From positions 105,468,020 to 105,532,019 of the forward strand of contig OX235272.1 of assembly GCA_944472155.2 (NCBI GenBank): a DNA stretch of 64,000 bases, read 5' to 3'. Below, piece after piece: positions 9,346 to 18,962 of this stretch; the first letter of the stretch is position 1, and each line of letters starts with the position of its first letter. Origin of the DNA: Trichobilharzia szidati. Taxonomy: Eukaryota > Platyhelminthes > Trematoda > Strigeidida > Schistosomatidae. Both the position numbers and the translations under genes were made by a program. Under the pieces are notes generated by a model. The model worked only from the letters and a program-made list of their open reading frames with translations. It was not told the DNA's origin and did no database searches.

Positions 9346-10425
9346 AGCAAGAACAGTTTACAGTTTACAATTTATTTAGGATAGTAGGCTATATGCCTCT
9401 GTTAATTCTTTCGATTTGTTACACACAGGAGGTCCAATCTCGCCTTGAATGAATTAATGGATGGCGCTGATACGACGTGTTCCGGTAGGGAGTTCCAATG
9501 GTTCACAATTCGATGCGAAAAACGGACCGTGGTTTTTGAACCTTTAGGTGATGTCCTCGCGATTGGTTGGTGCTAGAAGCAAGAAATAAATTAGATAAAT
9601 TTGCTCCAAAATCATTTCTTAGGATACGGTATGCTAGTATTAGTTCACATCTAAGTCGTCTGTATGACAGTGAAAATAAACCCAGTCGACTTAACCTCTC
9701 CTCATATGAGAGGGTTGAGAAACCCTTTATTAGCTTAGTTCCTACTCTTTGCACCCTTTCTAATAAGTCTATTTCGTATTTGAAACACGGGCTCGCTGCC
9801 TGGATCCCATGTTCCAAATAAGGTCTGATATAAGTCTGATATAATATACGAAATACATCAGCGTCAAAGTTCGCAAAAGCCTTGTGTATGGCCCATAATA
9901 TTCGAAAACCCTTAGTGGCTGCAGCTCTACAGTTTGTTGCTGTTTTCAAGTCATGCTGCACAACCACTCCCAAGTCCTTGTACTCAGTGACCACTGGGAG
10001 AGTAATGCCATTCATTAAGTAATTGTGCACGTGACTATGAGATACATGCATAACTACACTCTTGCTTAAGTTAATCTCCAAGGCCCAGTGCTTACACCAA
10101 TCACTTAACAAGTTTAAATCTTCCTGCAAAGCAAGTTGATCACTGTCATCGTGTGAAGCCCTCCATATCTTGATGTCATCAGCAAACAGTGAGCAGGATG
10201 ACTTAACTACCGATGGAATCTCATTAACATAAATCAGGAAAAGAAGTGGGCCTAGAATTGTACCCTGATGAACGCCACTCTTAACCGATTCCCATGTTGA
10301 TAAAACCCCGTTAATTCGTGCTCTTTGTCTTCTGTCCTTTAGAAAGTCTTGAATCCAGTCGGCAACCACTTTATCGCTTCCAATACTACCTATTCGGTGT
10401 TGTGCGAACCGAATGACCTAACAGG
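9346..10425 (-). mobile_element. CR1/Jockey-type LINE copy CR1-E inside PLE-7a
   Basis: A 5'-truncated non-LTR element inserted in the plus arm of PLE-7a; about 50 bp of the PLE seem lost at the junction. Its RT is a different subfamily from CR1-A to D (FADD rather than YADD) and it lacks their TAA-rich 3' tail. Confidence 0.75.
9503..10369 (-). CDS. CR1-E reverse transcriptase, partial
   Basis: 288 uninterrupted residues: VADWIQDFLKDR at the start, GVHQGTILGPLLF (32-44), LFADDIKIW (61-69, catalytic FADD), then thumb and C-terminal region with ARINGVLS and YEERLSRLGL. This is the FADD class typical of CR1/Jockey RTs. N-terminal endonuclease and RT motifs 0-A are missing, so it is a 5'-truncated, non-autonomous copy, though fairly young by its open frame. 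Confidence 0.85.
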   Translation of the reverse strand: MVADWIQDFLKDRRQRARINGVLSTWESVKSGVHQGTILGPLLFLIYVNEIPSVVKSSCSLFADDIKIWRASHDDSDQLALQEDLNLLSDWCKHWALEINLSKSVVMHVSHSHVHNYLMNGITLPVVTEYKDLGVVVQHDLKTATNCRAAATKGFRILWAIHKAFANFDADVFRILYQTYIRPYLEHGIQAASPCFKYEIDLLERVQRVGTKLIKGFSTLSYEERLSRLGLFSLSYRRLRCELILAYRILRNDFGANLSNLFLASSTNQSRGHHLKVQKPRSVFRIEL

Positions 10426-10870
10426 AAAATAAGATAAAATTAATACCATTTACAAAATAAACTGCATGCATGAACTGCAATAAACATTACATTGGTGGTC
10501 AAAGTGGGCGTCCCCTTCGAATCAGAATCCAAGAACTCAAATTGCCTGTAAAAAGACAAGACATTTATCTATTCTTTCATTTCAATGCATGTAGATAATT
10601 ACAGACACTAATTTGATTGGAATAATAGAAAAATTTTAAATAGAGATAACATCAAAACTGCTACCAGGGAGTTACTAGAAGCCTGGTGCTCAAGTGAATC
10701 AGCGGTTAACAAACTCATCACTATAGACAGGTACAATTACATCATTCATGGAGAATTTGAATAAATTCACTTTATACTAAAACGTGCATTGAAGCGATGT
10801 TGTCTAGAAGGGGGACTACGAAAGCTTTGCAATCAGATTAACCAGCTCCTCAGAGAACACAACTAATTCA

Positions 10871-11334
10871 GTATCCAAGTATTGGTTTGTAGGGATTTGG
10901 TCGATTGGTTACAGGATTCCATCATGAGCTGACATCAGTTAGAGAACCATTGGAAAACCTGGGAGTACTGGACAGCTGTTTTGTCACCTTAGTTTGTGAC
11001 TGACTCTTCAGCAGTACGCACCCACCACAGCCGGTTCGAACCCAGGACCTTCCGGTTACAAGGCGAGCTCGTAGACCATTCACCCACTGGGACCTGATCC
11101 AATGGCCAGCCACTCCATGAATTCTAACTTCTGCTTATTTACAATATAGCGCGACCGTTAGCCAATGTCTTTGGCGAGTATTTGTTCTCACACCCGACTT
11201 GCTGTACCCTACTGGTCACGACCTCTCAATGAAACCCCAGGTAACTACCTACCTTAATAGGGCCAGTCGCCAGTGAGCATCTAATTGATATTCAATGGTT
11301 CTCTAACCAATGTCAGCTCATGATGAAATCCTGT
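10871..11334 (-). mobile_element. Full-length SINE-A with inverted 3' end at its 5' end; 10 bp TSD
   Basis: Minus strand: tRNA-like head (box A near 11085, box B ggttcgaaccc near 11038), HHR at 10965-11017 and the common tail. At the 5' (right) end, about 11293-11334 is an inverted copy of the 3' end. TSD aactaattca at 10861-10870 and 11335-11344. The host is the end of PLE-7a, which resumes at 11345-11395. In the HHR the G of GAAA is changed to A, which should abolish activity. Confidence 0.87.
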
Positions 11335-11344
11335 AACTAATTCA

Positions 11345-11679
11345 ATAATATTCACCTCAGCTACAAATCTTCTCCATTATTATTTCACTAATTAACCTTC
11401 TAATGATAGATACATTTTCCAATCAACTGTCGATTACAGTTATCTGTCTCATTCCTCCGCACTAAAAGAGATTCTAATCCATAATGTTGAGTTTGTAGCA
11501 GATTAGTGTGTAAAGCTCAATGCATTCAAGGATCACTCTATTGGGATACTTATTACAAAATGTCACACTTCATCAACAATCATTTTTGATTTAATCTTGA
11601 ATCAGAATTAGTTAATAATAATAGTGCAAGGAGGGAATCTTCTCTTCAAAAATTTAAAGCAATTAGTTCCCTTTATGAA
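11345..11679. other. PLE-7a terminal remnant, then unassigned sequence
   Basis: 11345-11395 continues the PLE-7 terminus (cagctacaaatcttctcc, also at 38360 and 44500 in reverse). 11396-11679 is AT-rich with nothing recognisable. Confidence 0.5.
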
Positions 11680-11939
11680 TTTCGACAACACAATAATAAG
11701 ACATAGTTTATCTGAAACGTGTAATGTATTGGCTCAACACATTTCGGACATTCTGATCACACACACACGTACTTGTCATACACAGTTTTTATAGAAGGCA
11801 AGAAGGCATGAATAATTACAATACAGGTCAGATTGTGTACAGGTCAAGGTCACAAATAATGGGTAGGGAGACGCAAAAGGTGTGTAAGGATAAGAAAGAA
11901 AAAAAGAGAAAAAACAAGGCAAAGAAGGGGTTGAAAATA

Positions 11940-12941
11940 TTATGAAGTAAATTGGTCCTTGGTTCTAAATTGGATTACCAAGGCAGGTTTAAGGTGATAA
12001 CAAATAACTTTTGGACACATAAGACAGATAGGTTTAAGTCTTTTTATGGCTAAGGCTTCAATGAATTTAAGTATGTGGCCCAACCTTGTTTTATATATCG
12101 GCTTAAAGGCATTGTTGAAATCAACCTTATGACCCGTCTCTATAATATGTTTCGCTATAGATGATGTTGGACATCTATTTCTGGGTTCAGTTGTGTCTGG
12201 CGATTTCATTTGTTGTTGCAGCCACTTTGGAATGTGTTCTGTAGCCCTAACCTGCAGAGACCGATGGGTCCTCCCTATGTACGTGTCTCCACACATACAT
12301 GTAAATTGATAAACACAGTGGGATGTGACACTATCGTTCGGATAATGTGAGGGTTTACAGGACAGCATAGTTCTCGTTTTCTCTATGAAGATAAGTTTAG
12401 CTGCATAATAGGTTCTATTAATTGCGGCCTTGAGTCTTTGTCTAGTGACTAGACTTTGTTGATCACCTCTGAAAGGCAAGGATATGTAAACATCCTTTTT
12501 GGGTGCTGATTGGATTGGTAAAGCTCTATGGTTGACACTTCCGTAACGTCTAATAAATCTCAGTGGGTAATTGTTATCTAACAATATCTCAGTGAGGTGT
12601 TGTCTTTCTTCTTCAATTCTATCGGCAGTACATATACGGTGAATGCGCTTGAACAAACATTTAACCAACGCCTTTTTATACTGTAGTGGACAGAAACTGT
12701 GATAATTTAGATACTGTCCCGTCCATGTGGATTTTCTGTAGACAGATCGTTTTACTGACCCATCTTCTCGGCGGGTTATTAGTACATCTAAAAATGGCAG
12801 GCATCCATTATTCTCTTTAACGTATGTTAGCGATATACTGTTTTGTGCTCTGTTGATCTGGTTCAGGATTTCTATGGCGTCTGTCGGTTTATCACAAATG
12901 ACTATCATGTCATCTACATATCTTTTATAAAAATTAGTCAC
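11940..12941 (-). CDS. PLE-3 reverse transcriptase-GIY-YIG endonuclease, C-terminal 333 residues
   Basis: Longest intact PLE frame in the window. YVDD (residues 8-11) is the RT catalytic box; FLDVLITRREDG (50-61) follows; the thumb and linker occupy 80-200; the GIY-YIG nuclease starts at CVYQFTCMCGDTYIGRT (209-225), with conserved Arg and EH (235-236) downstream. The C-terminal AIKRLKP block is typical. The start is arbitrary: the N-terminal RT is missing because the copy is 5' truncated and joined to an inverted 3' region. Functional nuclease domain possible, functional element not. Confidence 0.88.
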   Translation of the reverse strand: MTNFYKRYVDDMIVICDKPTDAIEILNQINRAQNSISLTYVKENNGCLPFLDVLITRREDGSVKRSVYRKSTWTGQYLNYHSFCPLQYKKALVKCLFKRIHRICTADRIEEERQHLTEILLDNNYPLRFIRRYGSVNHRALPIQSAPKKDVYISLPFRGDQQSLVTRQRLKAAINRTYYAAKLIFIEKTRTMLSCKPSHYPNDSVTSHCVYQFTCMCGDTYIGRTHRSLQVRATEHIPKWLQQQMKSPDTTEPRNRCPTSSIAKHIIETGHKVDFNNAFKPIYKTRLGHILKFIEALAIKRLKPICLMCPKVICYHLKPALVIQFRTKDQFTS

Positions 12942-12957
12942 CTCGACCTGTACACAA

Positions 12958-13260
12958 CAGTTAGTCTAAGCCACGTAGGAAGATGTAGACTTCCTGGTTG
13001 GGGTCCTGGGGACGGTAAAAACCAATGGTTGGAAACAATTGGTGACATGGCAGATGCATCCATTCCTTGTGACTTATGATTTCCAATGAAACTGTTTTAT
13101 TCTCCATTATTACTATTCCTTTGTCTCACACCTCTGTTTACTGTCTATATTATGCATTTCTTCTACTTTCTTCTCTTGCTTTGTGTGCTCCAAGGAGGGA
13201 GTGTGGCGACTTGAACTGCCGCACATATGTGCAAAGTTCTATGTCAAAAACCGACCGACC
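12958..13260 (+). mobile_element. RTE-A 3' end, 303 bp, with 8 bp TSD
   Basis: Plus-strand copy of the RTE-A 3' terminus (matches the reverse of 52670-52975), 5' truncated at the extreme 3' end of the coding region. TSD gtacacaa at 12950-12957 and 13261-13268. Inserted in the inverted arm of PLE-3, so younger than it. Confidence 0.85.
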
Positions 13261-13423
13261 GTACACAATGTGACCTGTATTGTAATTATTTATGCCTTCT
13301 TGCCTTCTATAAAAACTGTGTATGACAAGTACGCGTGTGTGTGTGTGATCAGAATGTCCGAAATGTGTTGCGTAAATGCACATTACACGTTTCAGATAAA
13401 CTACGTCTTATTATTGTGTTTTC

Positions 13424-15110
13424 GAAATTAATAATAATAATAATCTACCTTATTCCAAAACAGTTAGTACTTATAAAATACAGAATGGAATCCTCAGCTT
13501 TTGTTACAATATTGTATCTAATTTATTCAAAATATAAATAAAAATAACCACAGGAATTTGTCCACATTTACAGTAAGGATAAAGTCAAAAATGTGCAAAG
13601 TAAAAAATGAGAATAACAACTCTAATAATAATAACAACAGTGGGTTTATTTCAAACAATATTGTCGATACAGAATGGAAATTTTAGCATGTTATAGAGTA
13701 TTGAATCTAATGTTCTCTTGATATAGCAAAGTGAAGGGGAAAACAAAAGAAATAACAGTTATTACAGAGCTTAAATGACGTTTAAACTTATGAGAAAATA
13801 AACAAAACAAAATTGAGAGGATTATAAATATAAGAGGAACAATAACAGTAAGGTTTGGTGGAATAAGGATGGAGAAAATTGTTTATTTACTAGTGGAAAG
13901 AAGGTCAGTTGGTTAGTTCGTGCCTGATACTATTTTCATCACATAAAATACGTGCCAAATATGCTATTGTAGAATTTTTTTACTTAGACATGCGCGCATA
14001 AAGTTTTTTGAAATGACTTCTTGTTTTACCTGAGGAGGAGATGCAAGGTGAAAGCTGCGGGTGCTGCGTGGATGCTCACAGTATGACAAAATCCGTTTAG
14101 CAAATTTGTTGCATCAAATCAAGTGCCTATCAGTAGTAATGTCATCGATCTGAATGGCCCAGTGGGAAACCACCACTGGTCCTACTGACTGACAGTCTTC
14201 ACACTCCTACGAAATATGACACAGTCTTTTTTAAACAATCCAGGAAAGAATAAACAAGGGTGAACAGTAAAGAAGAATTGGTAAGATGCAAGAGTTGACA
14301 AACTATAAGAGGAGGGGTTGAGTTATGCCTGAGTGCCTTAACTTCTTAATGTAAAAAGTCAGACGAAATATTCTTTTAGAAATCGCTAAGACATGGGAAG
14401 ACCAGGATAGGTCATAAGAAAGAATTAATTCAAGATGGTTACAGGATTTCATCATGAGCTGACATCAGTTAGAGAACCATTGGAAAACCACCTGGGAGTA
14501 CTGGACAGCTGTTTCGTCAGCCTAGTTTGGGACTCTTCATCAGTATGCACCCACCGGGGTTCGAACCCAGGACCTTCTGGTTGCAAGGCGAGCTCGTAGA
14601 CCATTAAGCCACTGGGACCAATCAACCAAATCCCTACAAACCAATACTTGAATAATCCAAGATGCCTAAATTCAGACTTGATTTCAATATCACTATCATC
14701 AGTTTTGCAACGGTCATAGGAACCAACAGCTTCATTTAACTTTCTTTTACATCGGAAACTGAAATTAACAGTCTGATATTTGGAAGGATTTAGTTTAACA
14801 CCATTAGGCAAAGACCATTTACTAACTCCTGATAGAAAGCTGTTCATCTAACTGGAAGTAAACAGGCATTGAAACAGTTAGATAGCCCACATACTTAGCA
14901 AAGTTCATGCAAGGGGAAAGAACAGCGCCTTGAAGGACACCATCCCCAGGAATCAATGAATTGGACGACTTCCCCTGACATACAGTGTACTACTTTCTTC
15001 CTAAGAAATAAGAATGCAACCAGTTGACAACCCAACCAACATTCAGTTTCAGTTTCAGTAAGCCTATTTAACAAAATATCCCTAGATGGTATTGAGTCAA
15101 ATTAGGGGAA
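13424..15110 (-). mobile_element. CR1-B, decayed LINE copy of the CR1-A family
   Basis: Starts (3' end) with (AAT)n at 13424-13443 and the family 3' region twice in diverged form (13444-13560 and 13620-13700). Between 13880 and 15110 it has the C-terminal RT blocks (KWSLPNGVKLNPSKYQTVNFSF near 14750). Many frameshifts and stops. Interrupted by a SINE-A at 14438-14652. Confidence 0.75.
14438..14652 (-). mobile_element. SINE-A, 5'-truncated with inverted terminal piece; ~12 bp TSD
   Basis: Tail, HHR region and tRNA-like head read on the minus strand. At its 5' side the head joins an inverted ~31 bp copy of the family's outer end. TSD taattcaagatg (14426-14437) and taatccaagatg (14653-14664), one mismatch. 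HHR core has C3 changed to A and two extra bases in stem II: inactive. Empty site visible in CR1-C near 31435. Confidence 0.83.
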
Positions 15111-15185
15111 AAGTTAAACACTGAGGAGCACTGGATATCTGTCTCGTCATGGTTTGAGAAGACTTTTTAACAGTACGTATTCCAG
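15110..15185 (-). repeat. Decayed SINE-A fragment
   Basis: gaggagcactgga, tctcgtcatgg and aacagtacg line up in order with the reversed SINE-A HHR region. No flanking repeats seen. Confidence 0.5.
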
Positions 15186-15299
15186 TATAATTGGATGATC
15201 AGAATGCTCCAGACTGGGTTGAAATAGATATAAGAATAAAACTTGTACACTGTGATAGAGTGTAATTCCATTATCGGTAAATTTTGTTTTGATAAAGTC

Positions 15300-16435
15300 T
15301 CACAGTGTTATACAGTAATATTTACTGATGACGTTTCGAGCACAATTTATTGCTCATAATCATATCAAGGCACTACCCACACGACTTCCTAAATTCATTT
15401 ATATAGTTCCATTGTTTTACACTTGATTTTCACTCGATTTAATTGGTAGTAGTATTTTCCATATTTCGGGTATGAGTGATGAATCATTTTTATTGTATGT
15501 GTTGGGTATAGATTCAGCGAACAAGGATTCAGTAATCAATCTCTCTCTCCACCTACCTAGATTACTTTTTAGAATTTTAACCCTCTCCCACCCACCCTAT
15601 TGTGCGGTTTTGTGTTAATGCATGCATACAGTGCAATCGCTGAGCTTCTTTTGTTTCTAAATTACTTATCTTCTCGGGGTCAAGCATTCTTACCTTAGTT
15701 AAATTCTTATGTTCCGACAATCTGACTACCCCTGACCTACTAGTTTGACCTATGTAGTCGACCTCACAGTCATTGCAGGGTATTTTGTAAATTATATTAT
15801 TTTGTCTAATTGGGTCAACTGGGTTCTATAACCTACAGAGCTTGTCCCTGAGCGAGTTTGTAGGTTTAAATGCCACCCTAATTCCTGCTTTATTTAGAAT
15901 CCTACGTAGGGTCTCAGATGTCCCCTGTTTATATGGTATAACTGTAGATGACTTATATTCTCTCTTATTTATGTTATTATTACTAGTTTCCCAATTCTTT
16001 TTATTTTGTTTTGGCCTTTACTGATCTTCATAATGAATTTTAGAGGATAGTTATTTAACACCAAAGCCTCTTCAATCTGTTTTATTTCATCATTAAGGTC
16101 TTTTTTTGTGCTACTTAGTGCTATGGCTCGGGTTGTTAAACACTTAACTAAGCCTGCCTTAACAGTTAAAGGATGAGATGAATTAAAGTCTAAATATCTA
16201 TTAGAATGCGTTGGTTTTCTATAAACACTAGTGTGTAGTTTGCCTTCTTCTATTCGTTTTATTTTACAATGTAACATCACAGCTAACTCTTCTTGTTCAT
16301 TTTCGGCTTCAAATGTGAATTTTATTCCCTCCACTAATGAGTTTATGTGTATCAAGGAGCTAGAGATATGTTCTGCTTTTAACACTGTGAAAGTGTCATC
16401 CACATATCCCCACCATATTTTTGGAGTCATCGTCA
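15300..16435 (-). pseudogene. Penelope-like element PLE-4, RT and GIY-YIG
   Basis: 16451-15969 encodes GYVDDTF (catalytic YVDD), SVYRKPTHSNRYLDF and the thumb. After frame breaks, 15800-15690 encodes IIYKIPCNDCEVDYIGQTSR, a PLE GIY-YIG core with Tyr and Arg kept. The C-terminal region runs to about 15480. A stem-loop with GAAACGTC at 15320-15380 (minus) resembles the terminal HHR of other PLEs. The 5' side is an inversion (next feature). Confidence 0.82.
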
Positions 16436-16660
16436 TTACAAAAGCTGACAAAGTAAACTCGACAGTAGTCTTGGATAAATCTGACTATATCAAGAAAGTC
16501 ACTGAACATATTGAGATGGGTCCATATGAGCAAAATTAAGAAGCCTGTAGATACAATAATGAATAAGGTTAAAATATCTACAGCGGAATTAATACGCAGA
16601 ATGAAGCCGTCACTGGGTGAGTCAAAAATGGTTTAATTTAATGCCTAAAACTAATAATGC
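16436..16660 (+). pseudogene. PLE-4 N-terminal region, inverted
   Basis: The plus strand encodes ITKADKVNSTVVLDKSDYIKKV, which matches the conserved pre-RT TKADKGN..V..D..Y block of PLEs, then EQ-KKPVDTIMNKV in another frame. It is head-to-head with the PLE-4 RT at 15300-16435. This is the pattern expected from a 5' inversion during insertion. Confidence 0.7.
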
Positions 16661-17180
16661 TAAGTGTTTTGATTATTCATAAGTAGGAGTATTCCTAAAA
16701 TCTACTATTGGTAGTATGGGGTACCCTGGTTTATGTATTTTAATAGTACCATACATTCTACTAGCATTATTATTGGTTTCCACTGTTTCTCTAGGTCATA
16801 TCACTTCATAATGATTTGTACATTGAAAGGAAATCTAACAATTACTCATACATAATCTAACAACTAGTAACAAAACGAAAAAAAATTTGACATCATATGA
16901 CAACAAAAAATTCACTTAAAGTAACAAAACGTTCAACAGTTAACTAACTATTCATCATACAAGTGTGAACGTGATTTCAATACTGAACTTATTCCCTTTT
17001 TCGATGAATCATAAACCACTGAACTAATAAAGTTTTGTTTATAGTATATTATTATATAAATTTAACAAATAACTGACACATAATAATGTTTTTAAAAAAA
17101 ACAGGGTTAAATGTAACTTTTTATACAAAGATTTGATGAATTAATTATAAGACACCAAATTAACTAACTTGATATTCAAA
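16661..17180. other. AT-rich region, no gene seen
   Basis: 16661-16800 may be further decayed PLE-4 N-terminal RT; the rest shows no motif or repeat family. Confidence 0.45.
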
Positions 17181-17420
17181 TGTTGGTTTGTAGGGGTTTG
17201 ATTGGTTACAGAAATTCATCATGAGCTGACATTAGTTAAAGAACCATTGGAAAACCAGTGGCTTAATGGTATACGAGCTCATCTTGTAACCAGAAGGTCC
17301 TGGGTTCAAATCCCGGTGGATACGTACTGATGAAGAGTCCCGAAATGCGACGAAACAGCTGTCCAGTATTCCCAGGTTTTCCAATGGTTCTCTAACTAAT
17401 GTCAGCTCATGATAAATTCC
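17181..17420 (+). repeat. SINE-A, short fold-back form
   Basis: Begins with an inverted ~75 bp copy of the 3' end (ggtttgtagggg ... gaaccattgg) joined directly to box A (gtggcttaatgg near 17254). Box B gggttcaaatccc is near 17293, followed by the HHR (C3 changed to A, stem II shortened to three pairs) and the tail. The 5' body is missing. Confidence 0.8.
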
Positions 17421-17439
17421 TGTAACTAACTTGATGTTT

Positions 17440-17815
17440 GATTAGTTGGAGGATTTCAATGATGAGCTGACATCAGTTAGAGAACCATCGGAAAACCAGC
17501 AGGGAGTACTGCCAGACAGCTAGCTGTTTCCTCAGCCTATTTTGGAACTGGCTCTTCAGCAGTACGCACCCACACCACTGGGTTCGAATTCCCGACCTTC
17601 TGGTTATAAGGCTAGCGAGCTCGTAGACCATTAATCCATCAGGATCCGACCGATCCAATGGCCAGCCAGCCCATGGATTCTAACTTCTTCCAATTCATGA
17701 CATAGTACGACCACTTCATAATATCTTCTCCGATGAGTTACTGCCTTACCTTCAACTTGCTGCACCCTACTGATAGGTGTAAACCGATTGGAAGAAAGGC
17801 TGGCTACCTTGTCAA
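17440..17815 (-). repeat. SINE-A, near full length
   Basis: Tail at 17440-17500, HHR region 17507-17570 (core CTGAAGA and GAAA kept, stem II disturbed, three extra bases by helix I), tRNA-like head near 17580-17650 and 5' body to about 17815. Forms a large inverted pair with the preceding copy. Confidence 0.75.
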
Positions 17816-18962
17816 GCTACCAAAAAGGGTACCTCAGGCCTCACTATGTAATAACTGGCATGGAGTAATGCTCTTGTCCACCCTAGGAAACTACTAAGTC
17901 GCATCATCCTAGAGGGAATAGGAGACTCACTGGATGCAGAACTGCGCCAACCGAAACAGGCTGGATTGAGGAAAGGCAAATAACGTGCCTATCAAATTGC
18001 AACCCTATGTATCATCATCGCAGAACAAAGCATAGAATGGCTATCAATATTGTACCTCAATTTTATCTGCTTCGGAAAGGCCTTCGACAGATAGCGTTGA
18101 CCAAGAAGTAATTGGGAAACCTCTTCAACATTATGCAGTGCAGTGACCAAATCTTTATCAACCTCATTCACCAGCTGGCTGGCTATATGACAATGCCTGT
18201 CCCGTGATAGGTGATCCACAAAGGAAAACTCAGAGAAGCTTGAGTTTGAATTGCATATAGGTGTAAAACAAGGCTGGCTGCCTCTTATCACGGATGGTAT
18301 TCCTAGCTGTGGGAGACTGAATTATGCGGCACATTGTGAACAGGGAGTGAGAAGACAGAAATACGCTGGACTGACCGATAAGAAGACTCCACAAGATCTA
18401 GATTTCGCGTGTGCATGATTTATGTTTGATGTCACACAGACTCGAAGACTTGCAGGCAGGCAGGCAGGCAGGCGAAAACCAACAAACTGGTAGAAGACAC
18501 GAGCAGGCGGCGAAGACAGGACTCCAGTTGAACATAGAAAAAGTGGAGACGGAGTTGATAAAGATAGCCAACCAACCAACCAACCGTCACCAAAAACAAC
18601 AACTACTACAACCAGCACCAATCACCATCAACGGGAGAGATTTAACAGAGGTTACTTCCTTCCCTTATCTGGCTGGGAATTCAGCATTGTTTCAACCACA
18701 GGTGACAGAACGGATGAAGATGTCAAAGCCAGTCGGAATCAGAAAGTCAAGATACACCTTCATCAACCAGAAATCGCTTTGGAAATCTTCTGCACTCACT
18801 CAGCCAGCTTAAACAACAAGATTCGGATTTTCAACGCTAATGTCAAGTCAGTCAGTCAGTTAGTCACTTCTATATGGGTGAGAGACATGACTTTCCTTTC
18901 ACGAAAAGCATTTCCAACACTCTGCTGCAGACTTTATCAGCAACTGCCTTCACTGGCTGTGC
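17816..18962 (+). pseudogene. RTE-B LINE, RT region (5' portion of a copy split by PLE-5a)
   Basis: Decayed RTE-type RT: KLLSRIILEGIGDSLDAEL, QIATL.III..SIEW, GVKQG near 18260, and DLCLMSHRLEDLQ (18411-18450) just after the lost ADD box. Then the C-terminal TINGRDLTEVTSFPYL and SRYTFINQKSLWKSSAL. Several stops and frameshifts. It continues after PLE-5a at 20216. Confidence 0.78.

Larger units (their letters stand above)
8190..10860. mobile_element. Palindromic Penelope-like element PLE-7a, split by CR1-E
   Basis: 8190-9185 is a minus-strand PLE C-terminal copy (GIY-YIG zone near 8540-8590). 9190-9345 and 10430-10860 are the same family on the plus strand, so the element is a head-to-head inverted pair. 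The plus arm encodes MNCNKHYIGGQSGRP near 10470-10520. Each outer end has the family's HHR-like segment (8205-8250 minus; 10790-10845 plus). CR1-E sits in the plus arm. Frames are heavily broken. Confidence 0.8.
11680..13427 (-). mobile_element. Penelope-like element PLE-3, fold-back form
   Basis: Minus-strand RT/EN gene followed by its 3' untranslated region (11680-11930). An inverted copy of that region lies at the other end (12945-12957 plus 13269-13427), so the insertion is palindromic at its ends. An RTE-A tail is inserted in the inverted copy (12958-13260). CR1-B begins directly at the right edge. Both ends carry a GA-AATGTGT(T/C)G type motif also seen in PLE-9, possibly a decayed ribozyme. 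Confidence 0.8.

Noticed and set aside
18322..18621. Minus-strand frames opposite RTE-B
   Set aside because: Antisense shadows of the RTE-B RT, which reads as recognisable protein on the plus strand.
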